A stretch of DNA of 64,000 bases from DASQUK01 sp963756425 (GTDB taxonomy: Bacteria; Actinomycetota; Acidimicrobiia; Acidimicrobiales; VFJN01), in the NCBI GenBank assembly GCA_963756425.1, contig CAVWNW010000012.1:310001-374000 (forward strand), read 5' to 3'. The translations under genes and the position numbers were made by a program. The notes beneath the pieces were generated by a model. It was not told the DNA's origin and searched no databases. It was given only the letters and a program-made list of their open reading frames with translations. Below, piece by piece: positions 33,042 to 39,712 of this stretch. Numbering within the stretch: position 1 is the stretch's first letter; the number at the start of each line of letters is the position of its first letter.

Positions 33042-33235
33042 GCCGCGTCCGACGTCGGCGCGAGGGCGCCGCCGTGGCGCGGCACGGCGGCCGTACCGGC
33101 CCGGAGCGCGCCCCGGGCCCCGCACCAGCACCGCCACACGACCAGGGGGCCCCTAGCGGTGTTGTGGATCGCCTCGATGCGGGAGGCGTCGAGCAGCACG
33201 TCGGCGCGGTGGCCGGGGCAGTAGACGTCAAACAT
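33038..33235 (-). CDS. Small zinc-ribbon-like protein
   Basis: A 65-residue protein opening MFDVYCPGHRADVLLD and continuing to GPLVVWRCWCGARGALRAG. The CxxH and CxC pairs, about 30 residues apart, could bind one zinc. Short proteins with this plan (CPxHx..WRCxCG) are common and uncharacterised in actinobacteria. AGGAG lies 8 nt before ATG 33235; a longer frame reaches 33346 across the operator region and is less likely. It is divergent from the MocR regulator and lies next to its operators, so it may be the regulated gene. Function unknown. Confidence 0.6.
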   Translation of the reverse strand: MFDVYCPGHRADVLLDASRIEAIHNTARGPLVVWRCWCGARGALRAGTAAVPRHGGALAPTSDAA

Positions 33236-33255
33236 CGCGGGTGCTCCTGCGGTCG

Positions 33256-33397
33256 ATTGGTATGGACCGGGCCAGGTGACACAGTCCAATTTGTATAGCC
33301 ATTGGCTCTGGCTATGCCGAAGATTGGAATGTACTTTGGCCTTCAATCTGGCGTAACTCCATAGCCAATTCGGGAAGTATTGGTATGAACCAGTCCA
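33256..33397. promoter_or_regulatory. Repeated operators between MocR and the small zinc-ribbon gene
   Basis: ATTGGTATGGACCGGGCCA at 33256-33274 and ATTGGTATGAACCAGTCCA at 33379-33397 are direct repeats (16 of 19 identical), each with a TGGT-N4-ACC dyad inside. The second covers the MocR start codon (ATG 33385). ATAGCCA also recurs at 33295 and 33361, and pairs with TGGCTAT at 33309-33315. MocR regulators usually bind such paired direct repeats. Confidence 0.6.
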
Positions 33398-34836
33398 TTG
33401 AGGCCTCGCTCGGCGCTTGGTCGGATGGCCCGGGTCCCCTGCACCGCAAGCTCGGCGACGCGATCCGGCGGGCGATCGACCAGGGGCTCTTGGCGCCCGG
33501 CGAGCGCCTGCCGGCCGAACGTGAGCTGGCGAGCCGCCTCGCCGTGAGCCGGTCGACGGTCGTCACCGCGTTCGACGCCCTCCGGGCCGACGGCATGCTG
33601 GAGAGCCGGCAGGGCAGCGGAACCCGTGTGCGACGGCGCTCGACCCGGAGGGCGATCCCGGCCCCCAGCATCTCCCTGAGCCCGGTGTACAGGTCACTGA
33701 TCGAGACCCACGACGAGGTGATCTCGCTGGCGTGCGCCATCTTCCCGGCCCATCCGGCGGTGGCCGAGGCGATGGTCGACGTGGTCACGGCCGATGGGCC
33801 CAAGCTGCTGACGCAGATCGGGTACGCGCCGGCCGGCCTGCCGGAGCTGCGGGACGCCCTCGCGGCCATGCTGACCCGCGACGGCACCCCGACCGAGGCC
33901 GACGAGGTGCTGGTGACCACCGGCGCCCAACAGGCGGTGAACCTGGCGACGCAGCTGCTGGTCCGTTCCGGTGACAGCGTGGTGGTGGAGTCGCCCAGCT
34001 TCGCCGGCACGCTCGACATTTTCCGCAGCCGCGGTGCCCGCCTCACGCCCGTGGCGGTGGACGACGACGGCGTCGACGTACGGGGCGTCCGTGCCGCAGT
34101 GGCCGCCGCCCGGCCCGCTGCGCTCTACCTCATGCCCACGTTCCACAACCCGACCGGGGCGCTGCTCGCCGTGCGCCGGCGCCGCGAGCTGGCCGAGCTG
34201 GCCGCGGAGACGGGCGTGCCGATCATCGAGGACAACGCCCTCGAGCAGTGCCCCCTCGACGACGACCGTCCGCCTTCGATCGCCGCGTTCGCCGGTCCCG
34301 GGGCCACCGTCCTGACCGCCGGGTCGCTCGGCAAGGCGGCCTGGGGCGGGCTGCGCATGGGTTGGCTGCGGGGCCCACGCTCGCTGGTGAGCCGCCTGGC
34401 GGAGCTCAAGGCCATGAACGACCTCGGGTCGCCGCTGTTCGACCAGGCGGTGGCCGCCAGGCTGGCGCCGCAGCTCGATCAGCTCCGGGCCGACCACCGC
34501 GCCATGCTGCGGCGCAACCTCGAGCTGGTCGGCCGCCTGCTCCACGACGTGCTCCCCGCCTGGGAGTGGCGCCCTCCCAAGGGCGGCCCGTCGCTCTGGA
34601 TCCAGCTGCCGGCCGGGACGGCGTCGGCGTTCGCCCAGGTGGCACTGCGTTACGGCGTCGAGGTCATCCCCGGCGACGTCATGTCACCCACCGGCGAGGA
34701 CCGGCGCTACCTCCGGTTCCCCTACTCCGCCGAGCCCCCGGTGCTCGAGGAGACCGTGCGCCGTCTAGCCCAGGCCTGGGAGGCCTATGCGCCGAGCGAC
34801 ACCGGGACCACGAGGCCGCGCACGGTCGTCGTCTGA
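33385..34836 (+). CDS. MocR/GntR-type regulator with aminotransferase domain
   Basis: A 483-residue fusion. Residues 15-85 form a GntR winged helix (HRKLGDAIRRAIDQGLLAPG, then ELASRLAVSRSTVVTAFDAL). Residues 110-470 are a class I aminotransferase fold that binds pyridoxal phosphate: TTGAQQAVNLATQLL near 180, LYLMPTFHNPTGALL near 250, and the PLP lysine in TAGSLGKAAWGGLRMGW near 317. Such regulators sense PLP, or PLP with an amino acid, and act on divergent genes. Here the divergent gene is the 65-residue zinc-ribbon protein, and matching direct-repeat operators lie between them. The ATG lies inside one operator, so autorepression is likely. Confidence 0.93.
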   Translation: MNQSIEASLGAWSDGPGPLHRKLGDAIRRAIDQGLLAPGERLPAERELASRLAVSRSTVVTAFDALRADGMLESRQGSGTRVRRRSTRRAIPAPSISLSPVYRSLIETHDEVISLACAIFPAHPAVAEAMVDVVTADGPKLLTQIGYAPAGLPELRDALAAMLTRDGTPTEADEVLVTTGAQQAVNLATQLLVRSGDSVVVESPSFAGTLDIFRSRGARLTPVAVDDDGVDVRGVRAAVAAARPAALYLMPTFHNPTGALLAVRRRRELAELAAETGVPIIEDNALEQCPLDDDRPPSIAAFAGPGATVLTAGSLGKAAWGGLRMGWLRGPRSLVSRLAELKAMNDLGSPLFDQAVAARLAPQLDQLRADHRAMLRRNLELVGRLLHDVLPAWEWRPPKGGPSLWIQLPAGTASAFAQVALRYGVEVIPGDVMSPTGEDRRYLRFPYSAEPPVLEETVRRLAQAWEAYAPSDTGTTRPRTVVV

Positions 34837-34896
34837 CGCTGGCCGAGCCGTCGGAGCCATCGGAGCCAGCGGGATTCACTGGTAGCTTGCAGCCCC

Positions 34897-34983
34897 GGAA
34901 GGTTGCCAGAGCGGACGAATGGGGCGGCCTCGAAAGCCGTTGTGGCCTCCGGGTCACCGTGGGTTCGAATCCCACACCTTCCG
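34897..34983 (+). tRNA. tRNA-Ser (anticodon CGA)
   Basis: The acceptor stem GGAAGGT (34897-34903) pairs with ACCTTCC (34976-34982); G34983 is the discriminator. The anticodon loop CCTCGAAAG gives CGA, reading UCG. A long variable arm and the GTTCGAATC T loop confirm a class II serine tRNA. CCA is not encoded. Confidence 0.96.
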
Positions 34984-35508
34984 CTTTGGTCGGGCGTCTG
35001 AACAGGGCTTTGGCGCGTCGCAGAGGATGACGCGACGGTCGCCAGGGTCTCGTCTTACCGGCCAGGCGTGCCAACCGGTGCGGTGCCGAGGACTCGAGCC
35101 GGGAAGATGACCAGGTGTCTGACCGGCCGCTCGCCGTCGCGCCTGGTGGCTCCGTGCACGCGGCTGCCGGTGCTGGAGTCGACGTCCGCGCCGTGCCGGC
35201 GTCTCAGGTCGTCGGGGGTGAGTGGGGCCATGCGGTGATCCTGCGGGACATCGGTTGCAGTGGGCTTGGAGACCGCTTGACGAAGACATGGAGATCGACG
35301 GTCGGCCACATACGGATGACGCGCCGGGGCCCCCACCCGAACCCGGGGCCGGTCGGCGGCCGGATTAGGGGGGCAGGCGCAGCGAGCCAGCCAGCCGATC
35401 ACGCAAAACGCGAATCGAAGTCACGGCGGCGGCGTACTGCTTAGGGAGTAGTTAATTCGTCCAGGTGGCCGATGTTGCCGCAACTATCGTTTTCGTAGGG
35501 TGATTCTT
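34984..35508. other. Region downstream of tRNA-Ser(CGA), no firm gene
   Basis: Several short frames overlap here without coding character. The best is a 58-codon minus-strand frame (35055-35231, MAPLTPDDLRRRHGADV) with an AGGA 8 nt upstream, which I cannot link to a family. No second copy of the tRNA end is present, so there is no sign of an integrated element. Confidence 0.35.
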
Positions 35509-35637
35509 ATGGCCGACAACCGCTTGTCTGCGAGGAGTGACAGCACGTGGACGGAAGTCCTGCGCGCGGTCGCGGCGCGCAAGCGGCGCGAAGAGACCGA
35601 AGCCCAGGATCCCAGGCCCCTCGTTCTCCAGGCTTGA
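35509..35637 (+). CDS. 42-residue leaderless peptide
   Basis: ATG 35509 opens 42 codons: MADNRLSARSDSTWTEVLRA, then VAARKRREETEAQDPRPLVL. TAGGGT at 35496-35501 lies 7 nt before the ATG and TTGCCG 15 nt before that, so the promoter and the start agree. The product is hydrophilic and helical. I do not recognise it. It is the only feature in about 700 nt that has both a promoter and a frame. Confidence 0.45.
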   Translation: MADNRLSARSDSTWTEVLRAVAARKRREETEAQDPRPLVLQA

Positions 35638-35734
35638 TCGGGGTCCTCGAGGGATCGCGCCATCGGGCCGCAACCTCACCACCGACGCGTCAGGAGGTAG
35701 GCCCCGCTCGCGCTGGACGGTGGCGCGGGTGGGC

Positions 35735-36016
35735 TCAGCTCTTGACCAGGCGCTCGATCGCCCGGGTTGCCTCGGTTACCTTGTCGGCCGCATCCGGGGC
35801 CCCGGTCGCCACGGCGTCGCTGACGCAGTGGTGGAGGTGCTCGTCGAGCAGGCCGACGGCCACGCTCTGGAGGGCGCTGGTGCACGCCGAGATCTGCGTC
35901 AGCACGTCGATGCAGTAGGTGTCGGTCTCCACCAGGCGCTGCAGTCCCCGCACCTGGCCCTCGATCCGGCGCAGGCGTTTGAGGTAGTCGTCCTTGGTCA
36001 TGCTGTAGCCGGGCAC
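35735..36016 (-). CDS. csoR: CsoR-family copper-sensing repressor
   Basis: A 93-residue metal-responsive repressor (DUF156). After MPGYSMTKDDYLKRLRRIEGQ comes ETDTYCIDVLTQISACTSAL, with the first metal cysteine, and LLDEHLHHCVSDA, with the His/Cys pair, so the Cu(I) site is complete (Cys-His-Cys). Copper binding releases the four-helix tetramer from DNA. I start at GTG 36016, 6 nt after the TAGGGT -10 box, which yields the common MPGY N-terminus; ATG 36022 touches the box. The operator at 36021-36037 covers this box, so the gene is autoregulated. No copper pump lies next to it in the window. Confidence 0.92.
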   Translation of the reverse strand: MPGYSMTKDDYLKRLRRIEGQVRGLQRLVETDTYCIDVLTQISACTSALQSVAVGLLDEHLHHCVSDAVATGAPDAADKVTEATRAIERLVKS

Positions 36017-36020
36017 GCAC

Positions 36021-36037
36021 ATACCCTAGCGGGGTAT
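36021..36037. promoter_or_regulatory. CsoR operator over its own -10 box
   Basis: ATACCCTAGCGGGGTAT contains the ATACCC/GGGTAT arms of CsoR sites (consensus TACCC-n-GGGTA) and includes ACCCTA, the reverse of the TAGGGT -10 box. Confidence 0.75.
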
Positions 36038-36080
36038 CTACCGGGTTCGGCCATGCCGGCGGCGGGCGTAGCCTGGCCGC

Positions 36081-36839
36081 GTGCTGATCGGATCCCACGT
36101 CAACCAGGCCGACCCCCTCGCCATCGCGGCCACCGAGGACGCCGACCTCGTGCAGATCTTCCTCGGTGATCCCCAGAGCTGGAAGAAGCCACCGCCCCGG
36201 GACGACATCGACGAGCTGCGGGCTTCGGCCCTGCCGATCTATGTCCACGCGCCCTACCTGGTGAACCTGGCGTCGCCCAACAACCGCATCCGCATCCCGT
36301 CGCGCAAGATCCTGCAGAACACCTGCGACGCCGCCGCCGAGATCGGCGCCCGTGCCGTGATCGTCCACGGCGGGCATGTCACCCAGGACGACGAGCCGGG
36401 AGCCGGCTTCCAGCGCTGGCGCAAGGGCATGGAACAGCTCGAGACCGAGGTGCCCGTGTACCTGGAGAACACGGCCGGCGGCGACCATGCCATGGCCCGC
36501 CACTTCGACACGATCGCCGGGTTGTGGGAAGCGATCGGCGACAAGGGCATCGGCTTCTGCCTCGACACCTGTCACGCCTGGGCGGCGGGCGAAGCCCTGA
36601 TCGACGCCGTCGACCGCATCAAGGGGATCACCGGGCGCATCGACCTGGTGCACTGCAACGACTCCAAGGACGCCGCGGGTTCCGGAGCCGATCGCCACGC
36701 CAACATCGGCACCGGCACCATCGATCCCGAGCTGCTCGTGGCCATCGTGGCAGCCGCCGATGCCCCGGTGGTGTGCGAAACGGCACCCGAAGGGCGCAAG
36801 GACGACGTGGCCTTCCTGCGCGACCAGACGTCCACCTAG
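36081..36839 (+). CDS. nfo: Endonuclease IV (AP endonuclease)
   Basis: A 252-residue TIM-barrel enzyme that cuts DNA 5' of abasic sites using three zinc ions. Family marks: GSHVNQADPL at the start, YVHAPYLVNLASP near 55, VHGGHV near 95, VYLENTAGGDHAMA near 130 (zinc glutamate), FCLDTCHAWAAG near 158, and HCNDSKDAAGSGADRHANIG near 195. It is shorter than the 280-residue norm, mainly in loops. GTG 36081 lies 6 nt after TAGCCT at 36069-36074, so the mRNA is probably leaderless. Confidence 0.93.
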   Translation: MLIGSHVNQADPLAIAATEDADLVQIFLGDPQSWKKPPPRDDIDELRASALPIYVHAPYLVNLASPNNRIRIPSRKILQNTCDAAAEIGARAVIVHGGHVTQDDEPGAGFQRWRKGMEQLETEVPVYLENTAGGDHAMARHFDTIAGLWEAIGDKGIGFCLDTCHAWAAGEALIDAVDRIKGITGRIDLVHCNDSKDAAGSGADRHANIGTGTIDPELLVAIVAAADAPVVCETAPEGRKDDVAFLRDQTST

Positions 36840-36875
36840 GCCCCTAGCCCCTCACCGTTCCGCTAGACCCCCGGT

Positions 36876-37622
36876 GTGGCCGCCGCCGCCTTCTGGGGCT
36901 TCTTCGCCGCCGGGTCCCTGCTCCTCGGTGCGGCGCTGGCGCTGTGGCGGCCGTGGTCGATGCGCACCATCGGTCTCGTCATGGCGTTCGGGGTCGGGGT
37001 GCTCTTCAGCTCCGTGGCGTTCGACCTGGTGGTGGACGCGCTCGAAACCGGTGGGGGCCGACCCACGACGGCTGGGATCGCGGTGGGCGCCACGGCGTAC
37101 TTCGTAGGCGACGTGCTCGTGTCGCGCCGCGGTGCCGCCAACCGGAAGAGCGCCCTACCGGCCGGCGGATCGACCGACGCGGACGAGGACGGCAACCCCG
37201 CGGCCATCGTGCTCGGGGCGGTGCTCGACGGCATCCCCGAGTCGGTGGCGATCGGCGTCTCGCTCCTCGAGGGCGGACACATCGGTGGCGTGTTCGTGGC
37301 GGCGGTGTTCCTGTCCAACATCCCCGAGGCGATGTCGGCCTCGGCAGGACTGTCCAAGCAGGGGCGGACGGCCCGGAGCATCTTCCGGCTGTGGGCCGTG
37401 GTCGTCGCCGCATCGACGCTGGCGTCGGTCGCCGGCTACGGCCTGATCGACGGCACGAGCACGGACACGATTGCCTTCCTGTCCGCGTTCGCCGCCGGTG
37501 CCGTCCTGACCATGTTGGCGTCGACGATGGCTCCCGAGGCCGCCCGCCAGGGCGGACCCGTCAGCGGCCTGGTCACCTCCGGCGGGTTCCTCGTGGCGGT
37601 GATGCTCGACTACCTCACCTGA
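36876..37622 (+). CDS. ZIP-family metal transporter
   Basis: A 248-residue polytopic protein with eight hydrophobic segments. Helix IV holds VLGAVLDGIPESVAIGVSLL and helix V holds FLSNIPEAMSASAGL; these are the metal-site helices of ZIP carriers (HNxPEG and HExPE types), with aspartate and asparagine in place of the histidines. The linker between helices III and IV is polar but has no His cluster. ZIP proteins import Zn, Mn or Fe into the cytoplasm. A TAGACC box 6 nt before GTG 36876 supports the start. Convergent with the ABC transporter. Confidence 0.82.
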   Translation: MAAAAFWGFFAAGSLLLGAALALWRPWSMRTIGLVMAFGVGVLFSSVAFDLVVDALETGGGRPTTAGIAVGATAYFVGDVLVSRRGAANRKSALPAGGSTDADEDGNPAAIVLGAVLDGIPESVAIGVSLLEGGHIGGVFVAAVFLSNIPEAMSASAGLSKQGRTARSIFRLWAVVVAASTLASVAGYGLIDGTSTDTIAFLSAFAAGAVLTMLASTMAPEAARQGGPVSGLVTSGGFLVAVMLDYLT

Positions 37623-37642
37623 CCGCGCCACCGGCAAGGCGG

Positions 37643-39589
37643 CTACGCAAGCCCCAAGGCGGTGGTCTCGTCGGCGGCGGTGGCGTCCTCGCGTACCAGC
37701 GTCCGGTACAGCTCGGCGTACAGGCCGCCCCTCGCCACCAACTCGGCATGGCGACCCCGCTCGACGATCCGGCCCTTGTCGAGCACCAGGATCTGGTCGG
37801 CCGACACGATCGTCGACAGGCGGTGGGCGATCACGAAGCTGGTGCGCCCCGCGAGCGCGACCCCCAGCGCCTCCTGCACCAGCGCCTCGTTCTCGGTGTC
37901 GAGATTGCTCGTGGCCTCGTCGAGGATGACGATCGCCGGGTCCTTCAGGAGCATGCGGGCGATCGCCAGGCGCTGCTTCTCGCCCCCCGACAGGCGGTAG
38001 CCGCGTTCCCCCACGACCGTGGCGTAGCCGTCCGGCATCCGGATGATGACGTCGTGGATCTGGGCGGCGCGGCAGGCGGCCTCGACCTCGTCCTGCGTGG
38101 CGTCGGGCTGTGCGTAGCGCAGGTTGTTGCCGACGCTGTCGTGGAACATGTGCGGGTCCTGGGTGACGACGCCGATGGCGCCTTGCAGCGACTCGAGCGT
38201 GAGGTCCCGGACGTCGTGTCGGTCTATGCGCACCGCCCCGTCGGTCACGTCGTAGATGCGGGGGATCAGCATCGACAGGGTCGTCTTGCCCCCGCCTGAC
38301 GGCCCCACAAGCGCCACCAGCTCGCCAGGCTTGGCCCGGGCGGAGACGCCCCGCAGCACGTTTCGCGCGGGTGTACGGGCACCGTTGCCGCGGCCGTCGG
38401 CGGCCGCGCTCGCGACGGCGGGGTCGAGCTCCAGGGTAGGGACGATCGTGTCGGTGGGGTAGGCGAACCACACGTCATCGATCTCGACCTCGCCCCGCAC
38501 GTCGACGAGGTCGACGGCGCCAGGCCGGTCGGTGAGCGGCACCGGGGCGTCGAGCACCTCGAACACCCGGTCGAACGAGACGAAGGCGCTCAGAAGGTCG
38601 ACGGGCGCGTTGCTCAGCGCCGTCAGTGGCCCGTACAGCCGCCCGATGTAGGCGGCCATGGCGACGAGCGTGCCGATCGAGAGGGTCTCGGAGATCACCT
38701 GCTGCCCGCCGACCCAGTAGATGGCGGCCGTGCCGATCGCCCCGACGAGCCCGAGCGCGATGAAGAAGGTGCGGCCGAGCAGCGCCGCCTTGATCCCCGC
38801 CGCCCGGACGCCGTCCGCCCGGGCCGCGAAGCTGCGCTCCTCGTCGTGGCCGCGACCGAACAGCTTGACGAGCAGGGCGCCGGCCACGTTGAAGCGCTCG
38901 GTCATCGTCGTGTTCATCGAGGCGTTGAGGTCCATCTGCTGGCGGGTGACCGCCTGCAGGCGACGGCCGACGCGCTTCGCGGGGAGGATGAACAGGGGCA
39001 GCACGACGAGCGACAGCACCGTGAGCCGCCACTCCAGCAGCGCCATGGCGATGAGCGTGGTGACGAGGATGATGACGTTGGAGACCACCGACCCGATCGT
39101 GCCGGTGAGGGCGCGCTGGGCGCCGATGACGTCGGTGTTCAGGCGGTTGGTCAGCGCCCCGGTCTGGGTCCGGGTGAAGAAGGCGATCGGCATGCGCTGG
39201 ACGTGGGCGAACAGCGCCACCCGCAGGTCGTAGATGACGCCCTCACCGACGCGAGACGAGACGTAGCGGTCGGCCACCGCCAAGGTCGCGCCGGCAAAGG
39301 CCGCCAGCACCGCCAGGCCTGCAAGAAGGTTGAGGGAGGCCCGGTCGCCGTCGGGGATCGCCGAGTCGATGATGCTGCGGAACAGCAGCGGCGGCGCCAG
39401 CTGGACGAGCGCAGTGACGACGACGATCCCGAGATAGCCGAAGAGCATCCATCGGTAGGGCCGGGCGAACCGCCACACCCGCCGCACCAGGGACCGGTCG
39501 ACGCTGGCGCCGGCTAACTGGTTGGGGTCGGCGCCGAGCATTGGGTGCGCGCCCACGCTCCCACCACCGACTCGTCCACCAACACGCAT
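37643..39589 (-). CDS. ABC exporter, fused permease and ATPase
   Basis: A 648-residue half-transporter. Six membrane helices fill residues 40-340 (WMLFGYLGIVVVTALVQLA, then VVSNVIILVTTLIAMALL). The ATPase domain has Walker A LVALVGPSGGGKTTLSMLIP near 460, the signature RLSGGEKQRLAIARML near 565, Walker B AIVILDEATSNLD near 588, and the H-loop AHRLST near 620. An insert rich in Ala/Gly (ASAAADGRGNGARTP) lies before Walker A. ATG 39589 follows TACCCT by 6 nt. Works as a homodimer or with a partner; exports lipid or drug. Substrate unknown. Confidence 0.93.
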   Translation of the reverse strand: MRVGGRVGGGSVGAHPMLGADPNQLAGASVDRSLVRRVWRFARPYRWMLFGYLGIVVVTALVQLAPPLLFRSIIDSAIPDGDRASLNLLAGLAVLAAFAGATLAVADRYVSSRVGEGVIYDLRVALFAHVQRMPIAFFTRTQTGALTNRLNTDVIGAQRALTGTIGSVVSNVIILVTTLIAMALLEWRLTVLSLVVLPLFILPAKRVGRRLQAVTRQQMDLNASMNTTMTERFNVAGALLVKLFGRGHDEERSFAARADGVRAAGIKAALLGRTFFIALGLVGAIGTAAIYWVGGQQVISETLSIGTLVAMAAYIGRLYGPLTALSNAPVDLLSAFVSFDRVFEVLDAPVPLTDRPGAVDLVDVRGEVEIDDVWFAYPTDTIVPTLELDPAVASAAADGRGNGARTPARNVLRGVSARAKPGELVALVGPSGGGKTTLSMLIPRIYDVTDGAVRIDRHDVRDLTLESLQGAIGVVTQDPHMFHDSVGNNLRYAQPDATQDEVEAACRAAQIHDVIIRMPDGYATVVGERGYRLSGGEKQRLAIARMLLKDPAIVILDEATSNLDTENEALVQEALGVALAGRTSFVIAHRLSTIVSADQILVLDKGRIVERGRHAELVARGGLYAELYRTLVREDATAADETTALGLA

Positions 39590-39712
39590 GCGTGCAGGGT
39601 ACGGGTGTTTGTGCCGAGCCGAACGCCCCGAACGCTTTCCGTGGCGACGGGCGGCCCGGTACTGTCGGCGCCGCCGTCGGAGGGACGGCGGACCGGCTGG
39701 GGACCGGGTGCG

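Noticed and set aside
35115..35444. 109-codon plus-strand frame after tRNA-Ser(CGA)
   Set aside because: Low-complexity, no ribosome site or -10 box, no conservation that I can recognise.
34897..35508. Second tRNA-linked island at tRNA-Ser(CGA)
   Set aside because: The 3' end of this tRNA is not repeated downstream within the window and no mobile gene is present.
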